Counted from the first letter of the stretch, positions 9,216-18,107 are shown. The stretch is 36,934 nt of DNA from Calothrix sp. MO_192.B10 (GCA_030065055.1 JASJDS010000039.1:1-36934), one strand, 5' to 3'. Numbers and translations: made by a program. Notes: generated by a model not told the origin, from the letters alone.

Positions 9216-10538
9216 TCATGCTATAGAAAAATCTCTCCATACTCGCCGCAATTTTTGATGATGTTCTGTTCTTTCCGGGTATGGTTGATAAACTATTTCT
9301 GGAATTTGACAATGGAATTTTGTAAACAATTCTAATAGAGATTGTTTCACCAATATCTGTAACTCTTCCATTATATCTATGGGAACGAGTAAAGATATTT
9401 CGAGCAATTGCGGACTTTTTTGGACTATTAAATATTCTTGGATATCCCCTGAAGCAATAATAATGGCTCTGCGGATAAAATCGGGAAACATAGGAATTAA
9501 TTTGTCTCCAGTCAGACTTGGTAAATAGAAAATATCATCCCTACGTCCTTCAATACAATCAATGGCTGTTAACACCGAACCACAGGGACAAGGGGTTTGG
9601 CGTTCTGTTAAAATATCATCGAGGCGATAGCGGATAATGGGTTGAGTTGTACGGTTAAAATCAGTGATTATGGGCATAAATTTACCCACATCTCGGTCAA
9701 GATATTCTTTCTGAATTGCTAAAATATCTTCATTCAGGTGCAAAGTACCATATTCACAGGTATGTGCTAAAAATCCTTCGGTACATTGATAGAGTTGATG
9801 GATTTTTTGCTGGAAGCAATTACTAATATATGCTTCATCTAACGGATCTAATACTTCGGCGACGGAAATTATTTTTATCGGTGTGATATTTAATTTGCCA
9901 GTAGTTTGAGCATCTGCAATGATGCGTAACATTGAGGCTGGCGCAACAAGGATTGTTGGTTGATATTGGTTGAGTGCTGCAATATTTTTACTAACGGGAT
10001 TGAATAAATCAAAATATTGAAACTGGATGCGCTGACGTTTCACTGTTTCGTAGAGGTTACTATTAGCTCTGAGAAAAAAACCTATACGTTGGGGTGTGAG
10101 AATAGAATTGGGTAATGCTTTTGCTAATATAGTACCCGCCCAAGCTTGTTGTTCTTGTTGACTAACTATAAATAAACCCCGATTTCCGCTAGTTCCGGAA
10201 GAAAGTCCAATGGTAAGTCCTTGGAGAGTGGAACTAAAATTTCGCTGCTTTTCAGCATTCAAGGCTAGTTGTAATGCTGATGATTTTTTAACCCCTACGG
10301 TGTTTAGTTGGTCAAAATTAGCCATCATAATTGATTTGTCTATGATAGGTAATTGTTGCCAACTGTGAATGTCTAATCCTTGATAATATTGGCGGTAAAA
10401 GGTAGATTTAGGTAAGATTTTTTGGAGAAAATTACGAACTTGTTTGTCTTGCCATGCTAACAGAGATGCACGGTTAGGAAAGGTTTGTCTGTATTTGGTA
10501 AGCAGGTAGTACCAGAGGATTCTTAGGGGAGGAGACAT
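9216..10538 (-). CDS. PaaK/coenzyme F390 synthetase-like adenylate-forming enzyme
   Basis: An ANL-superfamily, PaaK/F390-synthetase-like protein of about 440 residues. Visible are the ATP P-loop GLSSGTSGNRG, the YQCTEG motif (YGxTE type), YRLDD in place of the usual RxGD, a CPCGS cysteine motif and EGRRDDIF at the hinge to the small C-terminal domain. Family members activate carboxylates as acyl-adenylates. I chose ATG at 10538; a TTG seven codons upstream is also open. Between the MBL hydrolase and the GNAT gene it probably activates the acid that is later transferred. It is about 100 residues shorter than AMP-binding enzymes of the fatty acyl-CoA ligase type, including OleC, so it is not a simple OleC counterpart. 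Confidence 0.82.
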   Translation of the reverse strand: MSPPLRILWYYLLTKYRQTFPNRASLLAWQDKQVRNFLQKILPKSTFYRQYYQGLDIHSWQQLPIIDKSIMMANFDQLNTVGVKKSSALQLALNAEKQRNFSSTLQGLTIGLSSGTSGNRGLFIVSQQEQQAWAGTILAKALPNSILTPQRIGFFLRANSNLYETVKRQRIQFQYFDLFNPVSKNIAALNQYQPTILVAPASMLRIIADAQTTGKLNITPIKIISVAEVLDPLDEAYISNCFQQKIHQLYQCTEGFLAHTCEYGTLHLNEDILAIQKEYLDRDVGKFMPIITDFNRTTQPIIRYRLDDILTERQTPCPCGSVLTAIDCIEGRRDDIFYLPSLTGDKLIPMFPDFIRRAIIIASGDIQEYLIVQKSPQLLEISLLVPIDIMEELQILVKQSLLELFTKFHCQIPEIVYQPYPERTEHHQKLRRVWRDFSIA

Positions 10539-10775
10539 ATAGTACAAGTCAAAAGTCAAATACTTGCTGTAAATTAGTTGTGATGTTTTAGGATATCCTA
10601 ACTGTTTTGTCCACTGCTATATTATTAAATATAAAGTTATATTTGATGTCTGATGGATATTTTTTGGTTGAGTTGCATATTTTTAGGATAATTTATCTCA
10701 CGCAGAGGCGCAGAGGCGCAGAGAGGAGAGGGTAAGGAGTTTGAGGTTTAAATACATAAAATTTTGTCCTTTGAT

Positions 10776-11621
10776 TCAAGAATACGGCAATTTTTTGAGT
10801 TGCATCCAAGTATCACGACAATGGGTAGGAATAATTTTCAGGTTGGGATTGGATTTGTGGAGTTGATGGATTTTGTGTAAGGTATCTACATAATCTCTGC
10901 TGTTAGCAAAAATTAAATTGGCGATGGGATGGGGTTGAACAAATTCTTGATAAGCACGACTTAACCAACAAGCGTCGGCGATGAGAAAGTAACTTTGGTT
11001 GTCTACATCTGTGAAAAATAATCCTAGTTGTCCCGTAGCATGACCAGGTAATTCTACAGCGATCAGGCTACCATCGGCAAATAAGTCGAAGCCTGTCTGA
11101 AAGATACTATATTCATCAGGTAAGGAGATTGTATCTGTTTGTTCTACAAAGATGGTACGTTGTTCAAAGTTTGATGGTAGTAAACCAGCTAAAAATCCTG
11201 CTTTGAGTGCGGCTATTCCCCGGAGAGATTTGACGGCTTGATATGCGGACTGAAAACAGATAAACTTAGCGTTGGGAAAGTCTTGCAATCCTCCAATATG
11301 GTCAGCATGAAAGTGAGATATAATTATATACTGAACTGCTTCTGGTTCTAAGCCATGCTGTTGTAATTGCTCAACTGCACTTTCTCCCGCCTGTAGATAA
11401 ACTGGGGTGGTGAGTGCATAGAGCTGGAAGGGAAATTTACGGGTTTCTGGGAAAAATCTCTGGGAATAACCAGTGTCAAATAAAATTGCACCAGCCTGTG
11501 GATGGGATATTAAGGCAAATAAGGAAGGAAAAGTTTCTGTTTTCCACTTCCCGCCCCTAATTACCATGGCTTGGGGATGGGTACAATATCCCCCTTGAAA
11601 AAAGTTAACTTGAATAGACAT
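10776..11621 (-). CDS. Metallo-beta-lactamase-fold hydrolase, lactonase-like
   Basis: A 281-residue cytoplasmic MBL-fold protein with the complete dinuclear metal set: HFHADH (H103, H105, D107, H108), the histidine in ELPGHATGQLG, the aspartate in IADACW and the late PTHC histidine. The layout resembles AHL-lactonase/AttM-type hydrolases acting on lactones or thioesters. It lies between the reductase and adenylating genes of the pathway locus, so a thioesterase or lactonase step is likely. Its start region is duplicated at 12142-12224 together with the 3' end of the reductase gene. This suggests the two genes once overlapped and were translationally coupled. Confidence 0.85.
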   Translation of the reverse strand: MSIQVNFFQGGYCTHPQAMVIRGGKWKTETFPSLFALISHPQAGAILFDTGYSQRFFPETRKFPFQLYALTTPVYLQAGESAVEQLQQHGLEPEAVQYIIISHFHADHIGGLQDFPNAKFICFQSAYQAVKSLRGIAALKAGFLAGLLPSNFEQRTIFVEQTDTISLPDEYSIFQTGFDLFADGSLIAVELPGHATGQLGLFFTDVDNQSYFLIADACWLSRAYQEFVQPHPIANLIFANSRDYVDTLHKIHQLHKSNPNLKIIPTHCRDTWMQLKKLPYS

Positions 11622-12224
11622 TTTGTTGATTTTTTCACCATTGAGTAAATAGTTTTAATCTTTCGAGAATACTAACTTGAAAATGGTTGTTAGTTGTTAG
11701 TTGTTAGTTGTTAGTTGACAGCTTAGGTGTGGGAGCCGCACTTGAGATATATAGCACTACGCCTCCGCGGTTAGGACATTTTTAAATCCTGAAATCCTTT
11801 GACAGTCTGCTGTTCCCCGTTCCCTGTTCCCTGTTCCCTAGCGCGTAGCACTATATTTTCATGCTTGGTTGTGGGATTTTCCTCTGGGGGCTATCTTGAA
11901 AATAGTTAAGAAACGCTCAGTAGGGGCGCATTGCGTGCGCCCTTGAGGAGTTAGTCACAAAGCATTTTCATTAACAGGGAACAGGTAAGAGATATTTTCA
12001 TCCTTGGTTGTGTACAAACGTTCATGTAGACGCGCGAAGCGCGGCTTGGAGCAGAGTGGGACTAACTTGGATTTGATAGCCTAGTCTTGATAATGTTGGG
12101 TTGAGGAACGAAACCCAACCTACGAATGAGTTTGAAAGCTGGAAAAAAGTTAACTTTCATGGACATTTTGCTGATTTTTCCACCATTGAGCAAATAGTTT
12201 TAATCCTTCGAGAATACTAACTTG
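11597..12224. repeat. 83-bp direct repeats flanking an intergenic insertion
   Basis: 11597-11679 and 12142-12224 are 83-bp direct repeats with scattered mismatches. Each contains the 3' end of the OleD-like gene fused to the start of the MBL gene. Between them lie a GTTGTTA heptamer array (from 11686), a TGTTCCC-type run (about 11810-11840) and, at 12061-12090, a further fragment of the reductase 3' region after a second ACTAACTTG. No gene is seen in 11622-12149. Confidence 0.8.
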
Positions 12225-13151
12225 GGGTTGATAGCCTAGTTCTGTTTTGGCTGCGGTAATATCTAATGTTTGGTTGAAGGAAAGTAATCCCACGGTGTAG
12301 CGGGTGAGTATGGGTTCTTTCCCGAATAAAATGGTTTTGGAAGCTAATTCCATGACTGTGGCTACCCCATAGGCGAGGTTATAGGAAATGGGCTTTAAGT
12401 TTAAGGGATAGCCAAGTTGTTGAGATAGAAGTGTTAACAAATTTACCAACGGTGTTGGCTCTCCGTTAGTAATGTTAAAGGTTCTGCCTAGTAAATTATC
12501 TGGCGCGTTTTGACACAATAGTAAAGCATCCACTACATTATCTATATAGGTCATATCTATGCAAGCTTGACCATTATTAATTAGAGGAATCCCTGTTCGC
12601 TCATTAGCTTGCAGCAGTCGTGGTAAAATTGATCTGTCCCCAGGACCGAAAATAGCACGGGGTCTAATGGTAATTACTGGTAAGCCTTCTGTATATGCTC
12701 TATTGATTTCCTGCTCTGCCAGTTGTTTCGTTTTGGCGTAGGCGTTAACTGGTGGGGGTAGGGGTGTGTTTTCAGGAATATTTAAATGATGGGAAAAATT
12801 AAAGTAAATACTGGGTGTGGAAACATGAATAAGCCTTTTTACGCCATATTGCTGACAACCTTGGATGATATAACGAGTCCCTAAAACATTTGCTTGGTAA
12901 AAATCCTGGTACCTACCCCAAGGAGAAGATAAAGCACCACAATGGAATATATAATCTTGTCCCTGACAGGCGTTGATAGTTGCTTGCTCGTCTTGAAAAT
13001 CAACCGCTAAAAATCGCAACCCTTCCCCTTCTAATTGCTTCCCAATGTAGCGATCGCGTCCTAATACAGTAACATGATCAGATTGCGAACGCAACCTTAA
13101 CGCCAGTGCTTTACCCAGAAAACCAGTACCGCCAGTGACAAGAACATTCAT
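12150..13151 (-). CDS. OleD/3beta-HSD-like NAD(P)-dependent reductase
   Basis: An extended SDR of 333 residues. The Rossmann motif GGTGFLG lies at residues 7-13, and the catalytic YAKTK has Y138 and K142 with an upstream serine in VSTPS. The middle (RAIFGPGDRSILPRLL) and MTYIDNVVDA segments resemble 3-beta-hydroxysteroid dehydrogenase/OleD proteins, which reduce beta-keto acyl products. With a KAS III-type enzyme in the same set, reduction of a beta-keto condensation product is the natural guess. A sugar epimerase is less likely, because the sugar-nucleotide signatures of the enzyme at 376-1413 are missing. The gene lies 114 bp after the Rieske gene, with a perfect palindrome between them. 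Confidence 0.85.
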   Translation of the reverse strand: MNVLVTGGTGFLGKALALRLRSQSDHVTVLGRDRYIGKQLEGEGLRFLAVDFQDEQATINACQGQDYIFHCGALSSPWGRYQDFYQANVLGTRYIIQGCQQYGVKRLIHVSTPSIYFNFSHHLNIPENTPLPPPVNAYAKTKQLAEQEINRAYTEGLPVITIRPRAIFGPGDRSILPRLLQANERTGIPLINNGQACIDMTYIDNVVDALLLCQNAPDNLLGRTFNITNGEPTPLVNLLTLLSQQLGYPLNLKPISYNLAYGVATVMELASKTILFGKEPILTRYTVGLLSFNQTLDITAAKTELGYQPQVSILEGLKLFAQWWKNQQNVHES

Positions 13152-13224
13152 ACTAATTTACCATAATCTAATTGTAAAATGCGATCGCCTAAATCAAAAT
13201 ATTAGTCATCACAGTAGGTAAAAG

Positions 13225-13240
13225 ATATTCATATGAATAT
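13225..13240. promoter_or_regulatory. Perfect 16-bp palindrome upstream of the OleD-like gene
   Basis: ATATTCATATGAATAT is self-complementary and lies 73 bp before the reductase start, in the short gap after the Rieske gene. It is a possible operator for a dimeric regulator. No regulator is assigned. Confidence 0.35.
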
Positions 13241-13265
13241 TATTATGCCAGAAAATCATAGATAT

Positions 13266-14297
13266 TTAAACCCTCATTTTCACAGTTTTTTCCAGTTTTG
13301 GCAAGTGGCGATCGCTATTTTTTTCAATTCCATTTTTTTGTAGGAGATAATTAATATGTGGTCTCATAATATCAATTTCCGTGTCGGTGAAATTTACTTC
13401 TTGAAATCGATTGATATTTGCGGATTGTAATTCCAAAATATATTTATCTTGTTGTGCAGCTAGATAGAATAGTGGTTGAGCAATAATTTTTCCCAGCCAA
13501 TTTGGTAAACCCCAACGAAATGTCGCCACTCCATAAGCCTGAGTTAAATTTTCCTGCACGGGGGTGAGAAATAAAGAAATAAACAATTTATAATTGGGAT
13601 TGTCAGTTTGATATTCTAATTGAGCAATACTAGGTAATATAAATCTGCCAATGGATATTACAGATTGACAACCAGGTGCTAATAATTTATAAATCCATCC
13701 GGAAATATTTTCCTCATTTAAATAAACGGCTTCCACCATATGAATATGACGAGTTACCTTGACAGTAATTTCCTTCCTCTGCCCATCTTTTCTAATTAAA
13801 CCAGTATGAATAAAATGGGTATGGGTAGCATCTAAAAAATTTTCCGCTGCATTTTCTAAGGATGTTTGACATTGCATTTGCCAAGTAAAGGTGGAAAAAC
13901 CTTTTTCATAGAGACAAGGAAACTTATAGGGTTGGGATTGGGGGATCTCATCCGGTTGACAATAAACCCAAATAAAATTATCTTGTTCAATTATAGGGTA
14001 TGCGATCGCATTTCTTTTTTTATCTCTATTTTGCTGACAAAGTGCGGGGATTTCTTGACAAATACCGCGTTCATCAAAACGCCACCCATGATATCTACAA
14101 ATCAGGTGATGATTTTTTAACCAACCTTGAGATAAAGGAATATGGCGATGGGGACATCTATCTAAAAAAGCTGTGGGTTTGTTATTATTACCGCGAAAGA
14201 TAACTAAAGGAATGCCTAAAATAGTTCTCGCTATTGGTTTATTTTTTAATTCATTAGATGTACAGGCAATATACCAATTATTTGTTAACTTTACCAT
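13266..14297 (-). CDS. Rieske non-heme iron oxygenase, catalytic subunit
   Basis: A 343-residue oxygenase from ATG 14297. The Rieske [2Fe-2S] ligands are C48-P-H50 and C67-R-Y-H70. The mononuclear iron site is in ENFLDATHTHFIH (N-x2-D-x2-H-x4-H), so both metal centres are intact. The family uses a separate reductase to hydroxylate, demethylate or desaturate small molecules, and no reductase is visible nearby. An ATG 42 codons upstream is open, but that extension lies within an intergenic repeat and has no Rieske-like sequence, so I reject it. Lying with the reductase and hydrolase of the pathway locus, it probably performs a tailoring oxidation. The substrate is unknown. Confidence 0.88.
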   Translation of the reverse strand: MVKLTNNWYIACTSNELKNKPIARTILGIPLVIFRGNNNKPTAFLDRCPHRHIPLSQGWLKNHHLICRYHGWRFDERGICQEIPALCQQNRDKKRNAIAYPIIEQDNFIWVYCQPDEIPQSQPYKFPCLYEKGFSTFTWQMQCQTSLENAAENFLDATHTHFIHTGLIRKDGQRKEITVKVTRHIHMVEAVYLNEENISGWIYKLLAPGCQSVISIGRFILPSIAQLEYQTDNPNYKLFISLFLTPVQENLTQAYGVATFRWGLPNWLGKIIAQPLFYLAAQQDKYILELQSANINRFQEVNFTDTEIDIMRPHINYLLQKNGIEKNSDRHLPKLEKTVKMRV

Positions 14298-14345
14298 ATT
14301 TAATTTCAACTTATATAGGATTACTATTTGATTTTGAAAAGACAC

Positions 14346-14428
14346 GTAGGGTGTCCTGCCGCGCAGCGTAACGCACCATCCGTTAATATGGCGGGCGTGC
14401 GGAGCTATGTTAGCATAACGCACCCTAC
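14346..14428. repeat. REP-like inverted repeat
   Basis: Terminal arms GTAGGGTG (14346-14353) and CACCCTAC (14421-14428) enclose GC-rich sequence with AACGCACC boxes, a common cyanobacterial repeat design. The rest of 14298-14650 holds a triplicated GCTCATTC at 14461-14484 and a snap-back repeat at 14525-14580. No gene is seen. Confidence 0.7.
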
Positions 14429-14524
14429 AAGTACTCGATTCATCGATGGGGTAATAATTCGCTCATTCGCTCATTCGCTCATTCTAAATTCAAATAATGT
14501 TTGCGACACATACATGATTCCTAA

Positions 14525-14580
14525 GGGCACGGCATCCACAAGATTTTGGTGTATAAAATTATCACTCTGATGCCGTGCCC
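14525..14580. repeat. Snap-back inverted repeat, 12-bp arms
   Basis: GGGCACGGCATC (14525-14536) pairs perfectly with GATGCCGTGCCC (14569-14580) across a 32-base AT-rich loop. It lies just downstream of the first ATPase gene. It may be a repeat element or a terminator-like fold. Confidence 0.6.
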
Positions 14581-14650
14581 CTACCCATCGACTCATTTTT
14601 TCTAAATTCTAAATTCCCCTCGACTCTTCTTGCAATAATCGCTACCATCT

Positions 14651-16201
14651 TCACGCGCAGATAACAGTAATCGCCCGTTGATTTTCAGTATTAACAATCT
14701 GCGTCGATAAACGTTCTTCCATTGGTAATGCATTTTTACGTCTATCAAATACAAACAACCAACCTTCCTTCAATCCCAAACGGGCTAAATAGGATTCTAA
14801 TTGCTCCATTCCTTCGCTTTGGGGGTCACGTTTTTTATCTCGCCATACCTTTAATTCGATTCCCAATGTAACGCTTCCATAGCGCAAACATAAATCCATT
14901 CTGTCACTACCAATAGCATATTCCCTCTCCAGGATTCCACCACCATTGACAACACGATGTAAGAAAGCCATTAATACAATGTGCGGTGCAATTTCATGGT
15001 AACTAGTACTTTTTAATAAAGGTTCTCCGTGCTGTCGCCAAAACTTGATAAAAGCCTCTAGTAATGCATCTTTATTTAATTCACCTTTGGAAGTTAACCA
15101 AGTCGGTGCAATCCTTGGTAAGGAAGCCATTGGTGTTACTGTTAATACCCTGGGTAAAACCTCACGATAAATTGGATTAGCGATGGTTAATCCACCTTGG
15201 GGATGCATTTTACATAAACCCAAGTCAATCACAAATTGAATATCATCGTTGGGTATATCCCCCAATTCCAAACCAGCTAACATTGGTTCGATAATCGCTT
15301 TTACCCTTGGTTCCCGCAAACGTTCAGCTAAACTATCAAGATGAGTATCTTGGCGAGCAATTAATATTTCCTTAGCTTGTAAAATATGTTCCTTGGTAAT
15401 AGGAATATTTCTATCTTTAACCATTTTTTCCACAACTTCCTTTGCCAATGCATTGACTAACCAAGGTTGTCCTTGGGTTAAATCAAAGGCTGTTGCTGTT
15501 GCTTCTGGGGTAAAAATTTGTCCTGTTTCCTCTGTGTGTTGCTGGTATAGTTCTTGTACCTCTGCCTCATTAAAATTTCTGAGGGTGATGGAACTGACTT
15601 TAATATTAAAAGGACTAGCAGTGTTTAATCTATTACTACCACCGGATGCAACTTTATAATCCCGTACATCCCGCAAACCTATTAATCCCACTGATGAGGG
15701 AAAGTTTTCTGGACGAATGGGATAGCCATCCCTTAATTGCCGTAAAACCGAAATCAAGGTTTCGTTTTGCAAAGAGTCGATTTCATCTATAAATAATACC
15801 AAGGGTCGAGTCGAAGCCTGTGCCCAAGCCTGTAAACTAGCCTGAATTCTTTGTCCTGGCTCCTCGTAAACCCAAGCAGTTGGTTGCAAATCTTTGGGTA
15901 AGCGGACTGAAATCAAATTTCGCCAAGAACCCAAAATTGCCAATTCCGCCGCACTGGGGTCATTGTTAAAGGCACTTCCCACTTCTACTGATACCATTAC
16001 CGCCGTGTAACGTCCACTTGCGGTTAATTGTTTAGCAAGTGCAAGCATTGCCGTGGTTTTCCCCGTTTGTCGTGGTGCGTGGACGACAAAATAGCTACGC
16101 TGTTGGATTAGCTCCTCCAAATCTGGCAATCGTGTTGTTGGAGATAGCATATAGTGGATATCTTCTTGGCAGGGACCAGCAGTATTGAACCAGCGAGACA
16201 T
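14651..16201 (-). CDS. AAA-like ATPase with C-terminal PD-(D/E)XK-like domain, copy 1
   Basis: 516 residues. A P-loop NTPase occupies the first half: Walker A APRQTGKTT (residues 42-50) and Walker B LVLFIDEID (acidic pair D139-E140), followed by a winged-helix-like middle. The C-terminus carries a PD-(D/E)XK-nuclease-like signature (about 430-455): RMDLCLRYG, then IELKVW with the E-x-K pair. The architecture resembles AAA-ATPase/PD-(D/E)XK proteins common in cyanobacteria and archaea, whose roles are unproven; defence or mobile-element functions are often suspected. It has a tandem paralogue at 16354-17913. Each is preceded by a relic of a tyrosine recombinase, which suggests duplication of an integrase-ATPase unit. 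It interrupts the biosynthetic set and is probably not part of it. Confidence 0.82.
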   Translation of the reverse strand: MSRWFNTAGPCQEDIHYMLSPTTRLPDLEELIQQRSYFVVHAPRQTGKTTAMLALAKQLTASGRYTAVMVSVEVGSAFNNDPSAAELAILGSWRNLISVRLPKDLQPTAWVYEEPGQRIQASLQAWAQASTRPLVLFIDEIDSLQNETLISVLRQLRDGYPIRPENFPSSVGLIGLRDVRDYKVASGGSNRLNTASPFNIKVSSITLRNFNEAEVQELYQQHTEETGQIFTPEATATAFDLTQGQPWLVNALAKEVVEKMVKDRNIPITKEHILQAKEILIARQDTHLDSLAERLREPRVKAIIEPMLAGLELGDIPNDDIQFVIDLGLCKMHPQGGLTIANPIYREVLPRVLTVTPMASLPRIAPTWLTSKGELNKDALLEAFIKFWRQHGEPLLKSTSYHEIAPHIVLMAFLHRVVNGGGILEREYAIGSDRMDLCLRYGSVTLGIELKVWRDKKRDPQSEGMEQLESYLARLGLKEGWLFVFDRRKNALPMEERLSTQIVNTENQRAITVICA

Positions 16202-16204
16202 TTA

Positions 16205-16330
16205 TATCTGTGCAGATAGCGGACACTTTGAGTTTAGACGATTTTGGGGAAGGGATTTCTTTAATTGAGGGGACTGCGGACAGCTTTACCACCACGGTTA
16301 AGAACGTGGGTATAAATCATGGTGGTTTTG
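16205..16330 (-). pseudogene. C-terminal relic of an integron-type tyrosine recombinase (copy 1)
   Basis: Read on the minus strand this gives [20 protein letters not shown] followed by PLN and a stop. It is the conserved C-terminal end of integron-integrase-like tyrosine recombinases and includes the catalytic-tyrosine neighbourhood (MIYTH). Everything upstream is missing, because the 3' end of the second ATPase gene abuts it at about 16331-16353. Confidence 0.8.
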
Positions 16331-16353
16331 ACAATTCGCTTTTGTTATCTTTT

Positions 16354-17913
16354 TCACGCCCGGATAACCGTAATAGCCCGTTGATTTTCGGTATTAACAA
16401 TCTGCGTTGATAAACGTTCTTCAATTGGTAATGCATTTTTACGTCTATCAAATACAAACAACCAACCTTGATTCAATCCCAAACGCCCTAAATAGGATTC
16501 TAATTGCTCGATTCCTTCGCTTTGGGGGTCACGTTTTTTATCTCGCCATACCTTTAATTCGATTCCCAGCGTAACAGTTTTGTAGCGCAAACATAAATCC
16601 ATTCTGTCACTACCAATGGCATATTCCCTTTCTAGGGTTCCACCACCATTAACAACACGATGTAAGAAAGCCATTAATACAATGTGGGGTGCAATTTCGT
16701 GATAAGCCGCACTACCTAATAGCGGTTCCCCATGCTGTCGCCAAAACCGAATAAAAGCTTCTAGTAATGCATCTTTATTTAATTCCCCTGACGAGTTTAA
16801 CCAACTGGGACTAATGTGGGGTAGACTATCCTGGGTTCCTTGAACTAAAACACGGGGAATTACTTCGCGGTAAATTGGATTCGCAATTACCAGTCCCCCC
16901 GCAGGATCCCGTCGCAATAATCCCAAATCGATTAAATATTGTCGGTCATCTGGTGGGGTATCACCTAATGCTTGTCCAGATAATATTGGTTCAATAATAT
17001 TTTTGACTCGTTGTTCTCTGAGTTTTTCCGCAAGTGAATCGAGGTGAGTATCTTGACGGGCAATTAATATTTCCTTGGCTTGTAAAATATGTTCCTTGGT
17101 AATAGGAATATTTCTATCTTTAACCATTTTTTCCACAACTTCCTTTGCCAATGCATTGACTAACCAAGGTTGTCCTTGGGTTAAATCGAAGGCTGTTGCT
17201 GTTGCTTCTGGGGTAAAAATTTGTCCTGTTTCCTCTGTGTGTTGTTGATATAATTCTCGTACCTCTGCCTCGTTAAAATTTCTTAGGGTGATGGAAGTAA
17301 CTTTAATATTAAAAGGACTAGCAGTGTTTAATCTATTACTACCACCGGATGCAACTTTATAATCCCGTACATCCCGCAAACCAACTAATCCTACAGAAGA
17401 GGGAAAATTTTCTGGACGATTGGGAAAGCCATCTCGTAACTGCCGCAAAACTGAAATTAGGGTATCATTTTGCAAGGAATCAATTTCATCAATAAATATT
17501 ATCAAAGGTTTTGGTGAAGCTTTTGCCCAAGATTGGAAAAAAGCCCGGATTCTGCGTCCTGGTTCTTCTTTTTGCCGTTGATTTAGAACTGGTGGTTGCA
17601 ATTCATCGGGCAATCGTATGGAAATTGTATCGTACCAAGTTCCCAAAATTGCTAATTCTGCTGCACCTGGGTCATTGTTAAAAGCACTACCTACTTCTAC
17701 CGATACCATTACAGATGCATAACGTCCACTTGCGGTTAATTGTTTGGCAAGCGCAAGCATTGCCGTTGTTTTTCCTGTTTGTCGCGGTGCGTGAACGACA
17801 AAATAGCTTTCTTGTTCGATGAGGGTTTCCAAATCGGGTAAGCGGCTTGTGGGTGGGAGCATATAGTGCTTGTCTGGTTTGCAGGGACCAGCAGTATTAA
17901 ACCAGCGAGACAT
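16354..17913 (-). CDS. AAA-like ATPase with C-terminal PD-(D/E)XK-like domain, copy 2
   Basis: 519 residues, colinear with the product of 14651-16201 and identical over long stretches. It has the same Walker A (APRQTGKTT), a Walker B differing slightly (LIIFIDEID) and the same C-terminal MDLCLRY ... ELKVW nuclease-like motif. Differences concentrate near residues 95-130, which include a short insertion (NQRQKEEPGRR), and near 300-375. These could be the specificity-determining parts. Its ATG directly follows the TAA of an upstream recombinase relic, so it may once have been translated with an integrase. Both copies look intact, and the duplication has been kept long enough for regional divergence. 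Confidence 0.82.
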   Translation of the reverse strand: MSRWFNTAGPCKPDKHYMLPPTSRLPDLETLIEQESYFVVHAPRQTGKTTAMLALAKQLTASGRYASVMVSVEVGSAFNNDPGAAELAILGTWYDTISIRLPDELQPPVLNQRQKEEPGRRIRAFFQSWAKASPKPLIIFIDEIDSLQNDTLISVLRQLRDGFPNRPENFPSSVGLVGLRDVRDYKVASGGSNRLNTASPFNIKVTSITLRNFNEAEVRELYQQHTEETGQIFTPEATATAFDLTQGQPWLVNALAKEVVEKMVKDRNIPITKEHILQAKEILIARQDTHLDSLAEKLREQRVKNIIEPILSGQALGDTPPDDRQYLIDLGLLRRDPAGGLVIANPIYREVIPRVLVQGTQDSLPHISPSWLNSSGELNKDALLEAFIRFWRQHGEPLLGSAAYHEIAPHIVLMAFLHRVVNGGGTLEREYAIGSDRMDLCLRYKTVTLGIELKVWRDKKRDPQSEGIEQLESYLGRLGLNQGWLFVFDRRKNALPIEERLSTQIVNTENQRAITVIRA

Positions 17914-18064
17914 TTATATCTGTGCAGTTAGCGGACACTTTGAGTTTAGACGATTTTGGGGAAGGTGATTTCTTGAATCGAGGGAACTGCGGACAGCTTT
18001 ACCACCACGGTTGAGAGTGTGAGTATAAATCATGGTGGTTTTGACATCCTTGTGTCCGAGTACA
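17914..18064 (-). pseudogene. C-terminal relic of an integron-type tyrosine recombinase (copy 2)
   Basis: Minus-strand translation gives [20 protein letters not shown], then KAVRSSLD and a 20-residue tail ending in TAA directly abutting the ATPase ATG. LGHKDV and TMIYTH are box II signatures of tyrosine recombinases, including the tyrosine nucleophile. The frame is closed by a stop near 18085, so the first roughly 85% of the enzyme is gone. Confidence 0.85.
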
Positions 18065-18107
18065 CCTGTTCCATCAACTTTTTAGGGCGTTGTTCCATAA
18101 ACAAGAA

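Noticed and set aside
14298-14423. 42-residue N-terminal extension of the Rieske protein
   Set aside because: It is encoded within a REP-like inverted repeat and has no domain similarity; ATG 14297 fits the family N-terminus.
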